The notes under the pieces were generated by a model. That model was not told the origin of the DNA. It did not search any database and saw only the letters and a list, made by a program, of their open reading frames with translations. Positions 7,381-16,254 of a stretch of 64,000 nucleotides of DNA are shown here, piece by piece. Position 1 is the first letter of the stretch. Each line of letters begins with the position of its first letter. The position numbers were made by a program, and so were the translations under genes. Source of the stretch: RGIG8767 sp964531805 (lineage in GTDB: Bacteria > Bacillota > Clostridia > Lachnospirales > Lachnospiraceae); contig CAZHGE010000004.1 of NCBI GenBank assembly GCA_964531805.1, positions 1 to 64,000 on the forward strand, given 5' to 3'.

Positions 7381-7673
7381 TGTATAAAATTGTTTTTACG
7401 AAGCAGGCAGTAAAGGATTTGGATAATTTAAAGCAATGCGGTATTTCAGCAAAAGCAAAACTATTGGTTGACCTTATTAAGAATGATCCCTATCAGAATC
7501 CACCGAGATATGAAAAATTAGTTGGAAAATTAGAGGGGATATTGTCAAGAAGGATTAATATTCAGCATCGTCTTGTTTATCAGGTATATGAGGAAGAATT
7601 TGAGGAGAATGATATAAAATATAAAGGTGTTGTAAAAATTATCCGTATGTGGACTCATTATGAAGGTGTATAA
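7374..7673 (+). CDS. Type II toxin, YoeB/Txe family mRNA interferase
   Basis: 99-residue YoeB-like toxin, expected to cleave mRNA on translating ribosomes. Seen are the N-terminal YKIVFTKQAVKDLDNLKQ, the loop NPPRYEKLVGKLEGILSRRINIQHRLVYQVY (signature GxLxGxxSRRIxxxHRLVY with the catalytic-region Glu, Arg and His) and the end IRMWTHYEGV, the W-x-H-Y close to the C terminus being typical of the family. An acidic insertion (EEFEENDIKYKG) sits before the last strand. ATG 7374 overlaps the antitoxin gene by seven bases; ATG 7380 two codons later is also possible. Confidence 0.9.
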   Translation: MVMYKIVFTKQAVKDLDNLKQCGISAKAKLLVDLIKNDPYQNPPRYEKLVGKLEGILSRRINIQHRLVYQVYEEEFEENDIKYKGVVKIIRMWTHYEGV

Positions 7674-7706
7674 TAAATGAGTGAAGGCGCTGCTATTTTT
7701 GTAATA

Positions 7707-7746
7707 AAAGCAATGTGAGAAAGAGAGTTCTTGCATTGCTTTTTTA
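7707..7746 (+). terminator. Terminator after the YefM/YoeB pair
   Basis: AAAAGCAATG and CATTGCTTTTTT flank an 18-base loop that can itself pair weakly (AGAA/TTCT). The 3' arm ends in T6. Confidence 0.75.
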
Positions 7747-7821
7747 TGGATGCATGGATATAATATTTTTATCTATGTTATGAAAAAACAGATACAAATT
7801 TTCACAGAAAAGAGGCATATT

Positions 7822-8877
7822 ATGTATCGAGATAATACAAAGGTAATTCAGATAGGTGACAGAGTGATCGGCGGGGGCAATCCCATCCTCATTCAGTCCA
7901 TGACAAATGTACCGACAGAAGATGTGGAAGCATGTGTTGAGCAGATTCTGCGCTTAGAGGCAGCAGGCTGTGAGATCATCCGTTGCACGGTGCCAAACGA
8001 AACGGCAGCAAAGGCACTAGGTGAGATCAAAAAGCGTATTCATATCCCGCTGGTTGCGGATATTCATTTTGACTATAAGATGGCGATTGCCGCTATGGAA
8101 AATGGTGCGGATAAGATTCGCATTAATCCGGGTAATATTGGTGGTAGAGAAAAATTAGAGGCTGTTGTAAAAGTGGCGAAAGAGAAAAACATCCCAATTC
8201 GTGTAGGGGTAAACAGCGGTTCGTTGGAAAAAGAACTGGTTGAAAAATATAATGGTGTTACTGCACAGGGAATTGTGGAAAGTGCATTGGATAAAGTAAA
8301 GATGATTGAAGAATGTGGCTATGACAATATCGTCATCAGCATTAAGTCTTCGGATGTATTGATGTGCGTGGAAGCTCATCAGAAATTGGCCGGATTGACT
8401 CCATATCCGCTTCATGTGGGTATTACAGAGTCGGGTACGGTACTTAGCGGCAATATCAAATCCTCTATTGGACTGGGAATTATTTTACATGAAGGTATCG
8501 GCGATACCATCCGCGTATCTTTGACAGGCGATCCGGTAGAAGAAATCAAGTCAGCAAAACTGATTTTAAAGACATTGGGACTCCGTAAGGGCGGTATTGA
8601 AGTAGTCAGCTGTCCAACCTGCGGAAGAACCAAGATTGATCTGATTGGTCTTGCAAATCAGGTAGAAAACATGGTGGCGGATATTCCGCTGGATATAAAA
8701 GTGGCAGTTATGGGATGTGCTGTAAACGGCCCTGGTGAAGCCAAGGAAGCAGATATTGGAATTGCCGGTGGTATCGGGGAAGGTCTGCTGATTAAGAAGG
8801 GTGAAATTATAAAAAAAGTGCCGGAAAGTGAACTGCTTTCCACCCTTCGTGAAGAATTACTTAACTGGAAGGAATAA
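7822..8877 (+). CDS. ispG: 4-hydroxy-3-methylbut-2-enyl diphosphate synthase (flavodoxin), IspG
   Basis: [4Fe-4S] enzyme of the MEP isoprenoid pathway; it converts methylerythritol cyclodiphosphate to HMBPP in the cytoplasm. The TIM-barrel part carries NPILIQSMTNVPTED, VADIHFDYKMAIAAM and KIRINPGNIG. The cluster ligands are in SCPTCGRTKIDL (two Cys) and MGCAVNGPGEAKEADIGIAGG (third Cys). ATG 7822 (351 residues) is preferred over an in-frame ATG at 7750, because the family N terminus begins at YRDNTK and AGAGG sits just upstream. polC starts 11 bases past its stop. In related genomes dxr and rseP usually precede this gene; here a toxin-antitoxin pair does. Confidence 0.95.
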   Translation: MYRDNTKVIQIGDRVIGGGNPILIQSMTNVPTEDVEACVEQILRLEAAGCEIIRCTVPNETAAKALGEIKKRIHIPLVADIHFDYKMAIAAMENGADKIRINPGNIGGREKLEAVVKVAKEKNIPIRVGVNSGSLEKELVEKYNGVTAQGIVESALDKVKMIEECGYDNIVISIKSSDVLMCVEAHQKLAGLTPYPLHVGITESGTVLSGNIKSSIGLGIILHEGIGDTIRVSLTGDPVEEIKSAKLILKTLGLRKGGIEVVSCPTCGRTKIDLIGLANQVENMVADIPLDIKVAVMGCAVNGPGEAKEADIGIAGGIGEGLLIKKGEIIKKVPESELLSTLREELLNWKE

Positions 8878-8887
8878 TCATTTTACA

Positions 8888-11800
8888 ATGGAGAAAAATT
8901 TTGCACAGGTATTTCCCACATGTAAATTGAATAAGACATTGGACACTCTTTTTTCGGATGTATTAGTGGAAAGGGTATCCACCAATAAACAGAAGGATTT
9001 CCTGCGCATTTATTTACGTTCCGATCATCTGCTCCCGAAGCAGGCTGTTTACGATGTGGAAAAAGAAATTAAGAACCAGCTTTTTCCGAAGGTAAACATG
9101 ACTATTAAGATTCAGGAAAAGTTTTTGTTGTCCGCCCAGTATACTGTAAAAACCTTATTGGATACTTATAAGGATAGTATTATGACAGAAATTGCAGGGT
9201 ACAGCCATATCCTGCATACTGCGCTTCGAAAGGCAGATTTTAATGCCGGAGAAGATACTTTGGAACTGATTTTAGAAGACCGTGTGCCGGTAAGAGAGTC
9301 CGAAGCGGAACTATATTCTATTTTAGAAAAAATCATTGTAGAGCGCTGTGGTCTTTCATGCAAGATACATATGTCCTATAAGGAAGTAGCGGAAGGTGCG
9401 CATAAGGAAGAAGACGAGATTCGCCTTCAAAGAGAAGTAGCGGAGATTGCCCGCAGAGCAGGTATTTACCGAAAAGATGGCGTTGTATTAAATGGACCCG
9501 AAGACGGTATGACCGGGGGTGGCATGGATGGCACACCAAATCCCGGAACTACGGCAGAAGATGTGCCTTGGGATATCGGTGCAGCACAGAATGGAACGCA
9601 GGCAGGCGGTGTAGGAAAAACAGGCACAGCACCTTCTACGAAGCCAGCAGATACCAAGGACAAAAAAGGAAAAGCTTCTGACGGGGATAGAAAAGAGGAA
9701 AGCAAACGTTCTCTCAAACGTTCGGATAATCCGGATGTATTATATGGTCGTGATTTTGAAGAAGATGCCATTCCGATTGAAGATGTAATTGGAGAAATTG
9801 GTGAAGTGGTTATCCGTGGTAAAATCATTGCAGTGGATAAACGTGAAATCCGTAACGAAAAAACCATCTATTTCTTTGATATTACGGACTTTACTGACAC
9901 TATGACCGTAAAGATTTTCCTTCGTAACGATCAGGTGGACGAGATTTCCGGTGTGCTTGGGAAAGGTGCATTTATTAAGTTAAAAGGAAATGCCATGGTG
10001 GACAAATTCGATGGCGAACTGACCATCGGTTCCATCGTGGGTATTATGAAAATAAAAGATTTTACCACCAGCCGTATGGATTACAGTGTACAGAAGCGTG
10101 TCGAACTGCACTGTCATACCAAAATGAGCGATATGGACGGTGTTTCTGAGGCAAAGGACATCGTAAAACGTGCTTATAAGTGGGGACATCCGGCTATTGC
10201 TATTACGGATCATGGTGTAACGCAGTCTTTCCCAGATGCGAACCATGTATGGGAAGATCTTTGGAAAGAAGAGAAAAAGAAACGTCAGGAGGCAGGAGAT
10301 GAAAATCCCGACCGCAATGACTTTTTCAAGGTCATCTATGGTGTGGAGGCTTACATTGTAGACGACTTAAAAGAAATCGTAACCAATGTAAAAGGACAGG
10401 ATTTAAACAATACTTACGTGGTATTCGATATCGAGACCACTGGTTTTTCCTGTGTCAATAATAAAATCATTGAGATTGGCGGTGTAAAGGTAGTAAATGG
10501 CGAGATTGTGGACCATTTTTCTGAGTTTGTCAATCCACAGTGTCCGATTCCATATGAGATTGTAAAACTCACTTCCATTACGGACGATCAGGTTATGGAT
10601 GCGGATGTAATAGAAGAGGTGCTGCCAAGATTTTTGGCCTTTTGTGAAGGAGCAGTACTGGTGGCGCACAACGCTACTTTTGATATGTCCTTTATTGAAG
10701 AAAACGCAAGGCGGCAGCAGTTGTCGTTTGATTTTACCTGTATTGACACCCTTGGAGTATCGAGAGCGCTTTTAACAGAACAGGCAAAACATACTTTGGA
10801 TGCGGTAGCTAAGACCTTAAAGGTTTCGTTGGAAAATCACCACCGGGCGGTGGATGATGCACAGGCAACTGCAGAAATTTTTATCAAATTATTGGATATG
10901 GTAAGGGAAAAAGGAATTGATACCCTTGCGGATATGAACCGTTTGGGAGAAGATAGCCCGGAAGTAACCAAGAAGCTTCGTTCCTACCATGCTATTATGC
11001 TGGCAAAAAATAATACGGGTCGTGTAAACTTGTATACTTTAGTTTCATTGTCGCATTTAGATTACTATTTTAAACAGCCTAAGATTCCAAAGAGTGTCTT
11101 TATGAAATACAGAGAAGGCATTATTTTGGGAAGTGCCTGCGAAGCGGGTGAATTGTATCAGGCAATCATTTCAGAGCGTTCTGATGCAGAGATTGCCCGG
11201 ATTGTGGAGTTTTATGATTATTTAGAAATACAGCCGACCGGCAATAACCAATTTATGATTGAGTCGGACAGAGTTCGTAATGTCAACTCTATTGAAGATA
11301 TTGAAAATATCAACCGCTATATCTGTAAATTGGGTGAGCAGTTTAATAAGCCGGTTGTGGCTACCTGTGATGTACATTTCTTGGATCCGGAGGATGAGGT
11401 ATACCGCCGTATCATTATGGCTGGTAAGGGATTTAAGGATGCAGACGATCAGGCACCACTTTATTTGCGTACGACAGAAGAAATGCTCCAGGAATTTATG
11501 TATCTTGGAAGTGAAAAAGCACAGGAAGTCGTAATTACCAATACCAATAAAATTGCCAATATGATTGAGACCATCTCTCCTGTGCGGCCGGATAAGTGTG
11601 CACCAGTCATTGAAGATAGTGATAAGACGCTTACAGATATTTGTTATAATAAAGCCCGTGAAATGTACGGTGATCCACTGCCGGAGATTGTAGAAGCGAG
11701 ACTAAAGAGGGAACTTAATTCCATTATCAGCAATGGTTTTGCCGTTATGTATATTATCGCGCAGAAGCTGGTGTGGAAATCAGTAGAGGACGGTTACCTA

Positions 11801-13495
11801 GTTGGCTCACGTGGTTCGGTTGGGTCTTCCTTTGTGGCAACCATGTCAGGTATTACCGAGGTAAATCCGCTCAGCCCGCATTATTATTGTAAAAAATGCC
11901 ATTACAATGATTTTTATTCGGATGAGGTAAAAGCCTATTCAGGACGTGCCGGAGTGGATATGCCGGATAAGGATTGTCCGGTGTGTGGCGAACCTTTGGT
12001 TAAAGACGGCTTTGATATTCCGTTTGAAACATTCCTTGGATTTAAAGGAGATAAGGAGCCGGATATTGACCTTAACTTTTCCGGTGAATACCAGAGTAAG
12101 GCACACAAATATACAGAGGTTATTTTTGGTTATGGACAGACTTTTCGTGCCGGTACGATTGGTACTTTGGCAGATAAAACTGCTTATGGCTATATTAAAA
12201 ATTATTATGAAGAAAGAGGAATCAAGAAACGTGGCTGTGAGATTAATCGTATTGTAGGCGGCTGTACGGGTATCCGTAGAAGTACCGGGCAGCATCCGGG
12301 AGGAATTGTCGTTCTTCCGGTGGGAGAGGATATCAATTCCTTTACACCGGTTCAGCATCCGGCAAACGATATGACAACAGATACGATAACGACGCATTAC
12401 GATTACCATTCCATTGACCACAACCTGCTAAAACTTGATATTCTCGGACACGACGATCCGACCATGATTCGTATGCTGCAGGATTTGACGGGCTTGGACC
12501 CGGTTACGATTCCGTTGGATGATAAAGGCGTTATGTCTTTGTTTCAGAATACGGATGCTTTGGGCATAACACCGGATCAGATTGGTGGAACGAAGCTGGG
12601 CTGTTTGGGCATCCCGGAATTTGGTACGGAATTTGCGATGCAGATGTTAATTGATGCAGGGCCGACTGCTTTTTCGGATTTGGTCCGGATTTCGGGGCTT
12701 TCCCATGGTACGGACGTATGGCTGGGAAATGCCCAGACACTGATTCAGGAAGGAAAGGCAACCATTTCCACAGCAATCTGTACGCGAGATGATATCATGG
12801 TATATCTGATTCAAATGGGAGTGGAAAGTTCGCTTGCTTTTACTATTATGGAAAGTGTCCGTAAGGGAAAAGGATTAAAACCGGAATGGGAAGATGCCAT
12901 GAAAGCGGCCAATGTGCCGGATTGGTACATATGGTCCTGTAAAAAAATCAAGTACATGTTCCCGAAAGCCCATGCGGCAGCATACGTTATGATGGCATGG
13001 CGTATTGCGTATTGTAAAATTAATTATCCGCTGGCTTTCTATGCGGCCTTTTTCAGTATCCGTGCATCGGGATTTTCCTATGAACTGATGTGTCAGGGGA
13101 GAGAGCATTTAGAAGCGGTTATGGCGGACTACAAAAAACGAGGTGATAGTCTGACACCTAAGGAACAGGGCTCATTAAAGGATATGAAACTGGTTCAGGA
13201 AATGTATGCCCGTGGTTATGATTTTATGCCGATTGATATTTTTAAGGCACATTCCCGTAATTTCCAGATTATAGACGGTAAACTGATGCCGTCCCTAAGC
13301 AGTATTGATGGTCTTGGGGAAAAAGCGGCGGATGCCATTGTAGAAGCGGCAAAGGATGGTCCGTTTTTATCAAAAGATGATTTCCGCATGCGTACCAAGG
13401 TATCCAAAACGGTAATCGAATTGATGTCCTCGCTTAATTTGTTTGGGGATATACCGGAGTCAAATCAGATTAGTCTGTTTGACTTTCCAATTTAA
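8888..13495 (+). CDS. polC: DNA polymerase III alpha subunit, Gram-positive type PolC
   Basis: Replicative polymerase with built-in proofreading, 1535 residues. In order: an N-terminal domain; a variable Gly/Lys-rich linker (about 195-295) that is unusually long and low-complexity; an OB fold (about 310-390); a PHP half-domain beginning VELHCHTKMSDMDG (about 405); a DEDD exonuclease inserted in PHP (VFDIETTGFS about 514, VAHNATFDMSF, HHRAVDDAQAT); the PHP remainder; then the polymerase core with GSRGSVGSSF (about 973), a four-Cys zinc site (CKKCHYND ... CPVCGEP, about 1000-1040) and PDIDLNFSGEYQ (about 1058). The C terminus ends in NQISLFDFP, a clamp-binding-like QxSLFDF motif. ATG 8888 is chosen because upstream in-frame codons lie inside ispG; AAGGAA is 14 bases before it. 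Confidence 0.97.
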   Translation: MEKNFAQVFPTCKLNKTLDTLFSDVLVERVSTNKQKDFLRIYLRSDHLLPKQAVYDVEKEIKNQLFPKVNMTIKIQEKFLLSAQYTVKTLLDTYKDSIMTEIAGYSHILHTALRKADFNAGEDTLELILEDRVPVRESEAELYSILEKIIVERCGLSCKIHMSYKEVAEGAHKEEDEIRLQREVAEIARRAGIYRKDGVVLNGPEDGMTGGGMDGTPNPGTTAEDVPWDIGAAQNGTQAGGVGKTGTAPSTKPADTKDKKGKASDGDRKEESKRSLKRSDNPDVLYGRDFEEDAIPIEDVIGEIGEVVIRGKIIAVDKREIRNEKTIYFFDITDFTDTMTVKIFLRNDQVDEISGVLGKGAFIKLKGNAMVDKFDGELTIGSIVGIMKIKDFTTSRMDYSVQKRVELHCHTKMSDMDGVSEAKDIVKRAYKWGHPAIAITDHGVTQSFPDANHVWEDLWKEEKKKRQEAGDENPDRNDFFKVIYGVEAYIVDDLKEIVTNVKGQDLNNTYVVFDIETTGFSCVNNKIIEIGGVKVVNGEIVDHFSEFVNPQCPIPYEIVKLTSITDDQVMDADVIEEVLPRFLAFCEGAVLVAHNATFDMSFIEENARRQQLSFDFTCIDTLGVSRALLTEQAKHTLDAVAKTLKVSLENHHRAVDDAQATAEIFIKLLDMVREKGIDTLADMNRLGEDSPEVTKKLRSYHAIMLAKNNTGRVNLYTLVSLSHLDYYFKQPKIPKSVFMKYREGIILGSACEAGELYQAIISERSDAEIARIVEFYDYLEIQPTGNNQFMIESDRVRNVNSIEDIENINRYICKLGEQFNKPVVATCDVHFLDPEDEVYRRIIMAGKGFKDADDQAPLYLRTTEEMLQEFMYLGSEKAQEVVITNTNKIANMIETISPVRPDKCAPVIEDSDKTLTDICYNKAREMYGDPLPEIVEARLKRELNSIISNGFAVMYIIAQKLVWKSVEDGYLVGSRGSVGSSFVATMSGITEVNPLSPHYYCKKCHYNDFYSDEVKAYSGRAGVDMPDKDCPVCGEPLVKDGFDIPFETFLGFKGDKEPDIDLNFSGEYQSKAHKYTEVIFGYGQTFRAGTIGTLADKTAYGYIKNYYEERGIKKRGCEINRIVGGCTGIRRSTGQHPGGIVVLPVGEDINSFTPVQHPANDMTTDTITTHYDYHSIDHNLLKLDILGHDDPTMIRMLQDLTGLDPVTIPLDDKGVMSLFQNTDALGITPDQIGGTKLGCLGIPEFGTEFAMQMLIDAGPTAFSDLVRISGLSHGTDVWLGNAQTLIQEGKATISTAICTRDDIMVYLIQMGVESSLAFTIMESVRKGKGLKPEWEDAMKAANVPDWYIWSCKKIKYMFPKAHAAAYVMMAWRIAYCKINYPLAFYAAFFSIRASGFSYELMCQGREHLEAVMADYKKRGDSLTPKEQGSLKDMKLVQEMYARGYDFMPIDIFKAHSRNFQIIDGKLMPSLSSIDGLGEKAADAIVEAAKDGPFLSKDDFRMRTKVSKTVIELMSSLNLFGDIPESNQISLFDFPI

Positions 13496-13497
13496 TA

Positions 13498-13560
13498 AAA
13501 TTTGCAAAGCAGTCCAAACTCCAAATGCGTGGCAAATCGTTTGGACTTACTTTGCAAATT
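13498..13560. repeat. Large imperfect inverted repeat after polC
   Basis: Arms AATTTGCAAAG and AGTCCAAAC face GTTTGGACT and CTTTGCAAATT around a 19-base loop. No T tract follows, so it is not a standard terminator. The TTTGGACT half-site recurs five times at 16.4-16.7 kb. It may be a regulatory site, a processing hairpin or a remnant of a small repeat element. Confidence 0.6.
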
Positions 13561-13587
13561 AATATCTACATATATAGGAGTGAAAAT

Positions 13588-14184
13588 ATGAATAAATTTC
13601 TCGAAGAATTATCAACGGCGGCTCCCGTACCGGGAGGCGGCGGGGCAAGTGCACTAATTGGAGCAATTGGATGTGCACTTTGCAGTATGGTAGCCAACCT
13701 TACTACCGGCAAGAAAAAATATGCCCAGTATCAGGAGCGTATCGATGAATTACTTCCTTTTTTGGGAAAAATGCGTGAAGAGTTAATGGCAGATATCAAA
13801 ATGGATGCAGATGCTTTTTACCCGTTGTCACAGGCATATTCGATTCCTAAGGATGCGCCGGACCGCGATAAGATTATGGAGGAGGCGTTGCTAACAGCAT
13901 CCAATGCACCAATGAAGATTGTGGAAGATGTAAGTAAACTGGTTCCGGTTTTGGAAGAATTAGAAGTAATCGGCTCCCGCCTTGCCATCAGTGATGTGGC
14001 AGTAGCGGCAGCGGCCTGCAGTGCGGCTTTAAAAGGGGCTGTTATGAATATTTACATTAATACAAAGTCTATGAAAAATCGTGAAACAGCAGAGATTATG
14101 AATCAAAAGGCGAAGGATTTGGTGGCAGATGGCGTGGCACGCTGTGATGTGGTGTATGAGAAGATAGCAGGAGGAATGATGTAA
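13588..14184 (+). CDS. fchA: Formiminotransferase-cyclodeaminase family protein, probable methenyl-THF cyclohydrolase (FchA)
   Basis: 198-residue all-helical member of the cyclodeaminase/FchA family. In anaerobes this stand-alone protein hydrolyses 5,10-methenyl-THF to 10-formyl-THF; as a formimino-THF cyclodeaminase it would act in histidine breakdown. The signature is the N-terminal APVPGGGGASALIGAIGCALCSMVANLT plus KMDADAFYPLSQAY and the Ala-rich SDVAVAAAACSAALKGAVMNIYIN. TAGGAG at 13575-13580 supports ATG 13588. The folD gene 75 bp downstream lacks the cyclohydrolase Lys, which argues strongly for the methenyl-THF cyclohydrolase role. No histidine-degradation genes are nearby. Confidence 0.85.
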   Translation: MNKFLEELSTAAPVPGGGGASALIGAIGCALCSMVANLTTGKKKYAQYQERIDELLPFLGKMREELMADIKMDADAFYPLSQAYSIPKDAPDRDKIMEEALLTASNAPMKIVEDVSKLVPVLEELEVIGSRLAISDVAVAAAACSAALKGAVMNIYINTKSMKNRETAEIMNQKAKDLVADGVARCDVVYEKIAGGMM

Positions 14185-14259
14185 AATTGTTCCGGCACCA
14201 ACAGGTCATTTGGAAAAAATGAATCTGTATATAGAAAAATGATAGGAAGGAATAGAAGC

Positions 14260-15102
14260 ATGCAGGAATTAAGAGGATTGCCGGTTGCCAAGAAAATGGC
14301 AGAGCAGGCAACCGCATTAGTGGAAGAATTAAAAGAAAAAGGCATTATGCCAAAACTGGCAGTGGTACGTGTGGGAGAAAGAGAAGATGATCTTTCCTAT
14401 GAACGCGGACTGATGAAGAAATTTGAAAATGTGGGTGCTTTAGCGGAAACCGTTGTTTTTCCAGTGGATGTAACACAGGAAGAACTGGAGCAGGGAATTA
14501 AAGCATTGAATGAAGATGAAAAAGTACACGGTATTTTGGTATTCCGTCCTCTTCCAAAGCATTTGAATGAGGAAGTGATTAAAGAATTAGTCGCACCTGA
14601 AAAAGACGTGGATTGTATGGGTAGCGTAAACAATGCCCATGTATTTGCCCAGGATGGAAAAGGACATGCACCATGTACCCCGCAGGCAGTTATGGAGATG
14701 TTGGATTTTTATGAATATGATTTGACAGGCAAAAAAGCCGTTGTGGTAGGACGAAGTATGGTAGTAGGAAAACCTTTATCGCAGATGCTTCTTAAGAAAA
14801 ACGCGACTGTGACTATTTGTCATACCAAGACAGCGGATCTTTGCAAGGAAGTGAAAGAGGCTGATTTTGTATTTGCCTGTGCAGGCGTGGCAAAAATGTT
14901 AGATGCATCTTATATAAAAGAAGGACAGGTTGTCATTGATGTCGGTATCAATGTTTTAGATGGTAAACTTTGCGGAGATGTGGATTACGAATCCATTCAG
15001 GAAATTGCGGCAGCAGCTACTCCAGTACCGGGTGGTGTCGGAAGTGTGACAACCTCCGTGTTATTAAAGCATGTATTGGATAATGCATCAAAAAATGCGT
15101 AA
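14260..15102 (+). CDS. folD: Methylene-THF dehydrogenase (FolD family), cyclohydrolase residue missing
   Basis: 280-residue FolD-family enzyme that oxidises 5,10-methylene-THF to methenyl-THF with NAD(P). Seen are LAVVRVGEREDDLSYERG, GILVFRPLP, the KDVDC loop, VVVGRSMVVGKPLSQMLL (dinucleotide-binding region), VVIDVGINVLDGKLCGDVD and TPVPGGVGSVTT. Aligned by eye with E. coli FolD, Tyr50 is kept (Tyr47 here), but the Lys54 required for cyclohydrolase activity is Leu51 and Gln98 is Phe95; Asp121 is kept (Asp118). This points to a dehydrogenase-only enzyme working with the FchA protein upstream. ATG 14260 is chosen because AGGAAGG is at 14244-14250; the in-frame ATG at 14239 lies before that site. 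Confidence 0.92.
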   Translation: MQELRGLPVAKKMAEQATALVEELKEKGIMPKLAVVRVGEREDDLSYERGLMKKFENVGALAETVVFPVDVTQEELEQGIKALNEDEKVHGILVFRPLPKHLNEEVIKELVAPEKDVDCMGSVNNAHVFAQDGKGHAPCTPQAVMEMLDFYEYDLTGKKAVVVGRSMVVGKPLSQMLLKKNATVTICHTKTADLCKEVKEADFVFACAGVAKMLDASYIKEGQVVIDVGINVLDGKLCGDVDYESIQEIAAAATPVPGGVGSVTTSVLLKHVLDNASKNA

Positions 15103-15142
15103 AATTTTAAAAGAAATGAATGGAATAAAGCGCAAAAAATAG

Positions 15143-15148
15143 TATAAT
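15143..15148 (+). promoter_or_regulatory. -10 element of the rubrerythrin promoter
   Basis: A perfect TATAAT lies 52 bases before the rubrerythrin start. The -35 region (about ATGGAA) is poor, as is often the case for regulated promoters. Confidence 0.45.
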
Positions 15149-15199
15149 ACTAATTATGGAGAATTTCAAAAATTTTGATAAGGAAAGGTGATTTGAATT

Positions 15200-15739
15200 A
15201 TGGCAAACAAGTATGCAGGAACAAAAACAGAAAAAAACTTATGGGAAGCATTTGCAGGAGAATCCCAGGCAAGAAATAAATATACTTATTATGCTTCAGT
15301 AGCAAAAAAAGCAGGATATGAGCAGATTGCAGCATTGTTTTTAAAAACAGCGGACAATGAAAAAGAACATGCAAAATTATGGTTCAAAGCATTAGGCGAA
15401 TTAGGAACAACAGAAGAAAACTTATTCCATGCAGCAGAAGGTGAAAACTTTGAGTGGACAGATATGTATGACCGTATGGCAAAAGAAGCTGACGAAGAAG
15501 GGTTCCATGATTTAGCAGCACAGTTTAGAGGTGTAGCAGCAATTGAAAAAGAACACGAAGAAAGATACCGCGCATTACTCAACAACGTTGAGACAAAACA
15601 GGTATTTGAAAAGAGCGGTGTTCAGGTGTGGGAATGTCGTAACTGTGGTCATATCGTAGTTGGTACAAGTGCGCCAGAGGTTTGTCCTGTATGTAACCAC
15701 CCACAGGCTTACTTCGAGATTAGACAGCAGAATTATTAA
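15200..15739 (+). CDS. Rubrerythrin
   Basis: Peroxide-scavenging non-haem iron protein of anaerobes, 179 residues. An N-terminal ferritin-like four-helix bundle supplies the di-iron ligands (AGESQARNKYTYYA, DNEKEHAKLW, ADEEGFHDLA, AIEKEHEERY). The C-terminal rubredoxin-like domain has two CxxC knuckles (CRNCGHIV and CPVCNHPQAYF). AAGGAAAGGTGA precedes ATG 15200. It is flanked by its own -10 element and a strong terminator, so it is a single-gene unit. It supports a strictly anaerobic lifestyle. Confidence 0.95.
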   Translation: MANKYAGTKTEKNLWEAFAGESQARNKYTYYASVAKKAGYEQIAALFLKTADNEKEHAKLWFKALGELGTTEENLFHAAEGENFEWTDMYDRMAKEADEEGFHDLAAQFRGVAAIEKEHEERYRALLNNVETKQVFEKSGVQVWECRNCGHIVVGTSAPEVCPVCNHPQAYFEIRQQNY

Positions 15740-15754
15740 TAAAAAGATGTAAGT

Positions 15755-15787
15755 AAAGCGAGTGACAGTGATGCACTCGCTTTGTTT
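15755..15787 (+). terminator. Terminator after rubrerythrin
   Basis: Perfect 10-bp stem AAAGCGAGTG (15755-15764) with CACTCGCTTT (15774-15783), a 9-base loop and a short T-rich tail. Confidence 0.85.
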
Positions 15788-15846
15788 GTGCAAAGTAAAA
15801 ATAATTTTTAAATTTTCAGAAAATTGTAGCCAACACATGCGAATAG

Positions 15847-15855
15847 TGTTATAAT
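15847..15855 (+). promoter_or_regulatory. Extended -10 promoter of the 97-residue gene
   Basis: TGTTATAAT: the TG dinucleotide one base before a perfect TATAAT. A weak TAGCCA lies 17 bp upstream. The start codon is 41 bases downstream. Confidence 0.55.
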
Positions 15856-15896
15856 TATATCGAAGAAACAATGTGATACATGGGGAGGTGCAATTT

Positions 15897-16190
15897 ATGA
15901 AATGTCAGAGAAGCGCTATTGTAGCAGATGTATACGAATATGAACTTGGTAAGAATATGGAAGATGGATTTGAACCTTTTGCAGATGTTGTTACTAAAGG
16001 CTGGATTGTAACGGACTTTTTGGTTAAAGTACAACGTCCGGATGGTACGGTTGTATGTCCTTATATCATGCACCGCCGTGGAAGAACCTTTATTGGAGAA
16101 GGGGATTATGTGATCATTGATCAGGATGGCACCAAGCATGTATGTGGTAAGGATAAGATTTTCAAACGTTATACACCGATTGAAGAATAG
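15897..16190 (+). CDS. Conserved-looking hypothetical protein, 97 residues
   Basis: I do not recognise this protein. It begins MKCQRSAIVADVYEYELGKN and has no signal peptide or membrane segment. Its C-terminal half, GRTFIGEGDYVIIDQDGTKH followed by VCGKDKIFKRY, looks like a small beta-rich fold; the EGDYVI turn resembles the GDY motif of PGDYG/PGDYI-type domains, but that is a weak likeness. It has two Cys in the body (VVCPYIMHRRG, HVCGKDK) and one at position 3. GGGGAGG at 15882-15888 makes ATG 15897 the clear start. It is a single-gene unit with an extended -10 promoter and a strong terminator, so it is probably real and well expressed. Confidence 0.75.
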   Translation: MKCQRSAIVADVYEYELGKNMEDGFEPFADVVTKGWIVTDFLVKVQRPDGTVVCPYIMHRRGRTFIGEGDYVIIDQDGTKHVCGKDKIFKRYTPIEE

Positions 16191-16224
16191 TCGGTGTGGA
16201 AAGAATAGTATAAATTGTTATGTG

Positions 16225-16254
16225 AAGAGACGTTCCGGACGGAACGTCTCTTTT
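16225..16254 (+). terminator. Terminator after the 97-residue gene
   Basis: 12-bp perfect stem AAGAGACGTTCC (16225-16236) with GGAACGTCTCTT (16241-16252), loop GGAC, then T4 including the arm. Confidence 0.92.

Noticed and set aside
11939..12421. 160-codon minus-strand ORF inside polC
   Set aside because: It is opposite a fully supported polymerase core; no ribosome site, no recognisable domain.
13498..13560. Rho-independent terminator after polC
   Set aside because: The inverted repeat is large but is followed by AATATC rather than a T tract, so I list it as a repeat.
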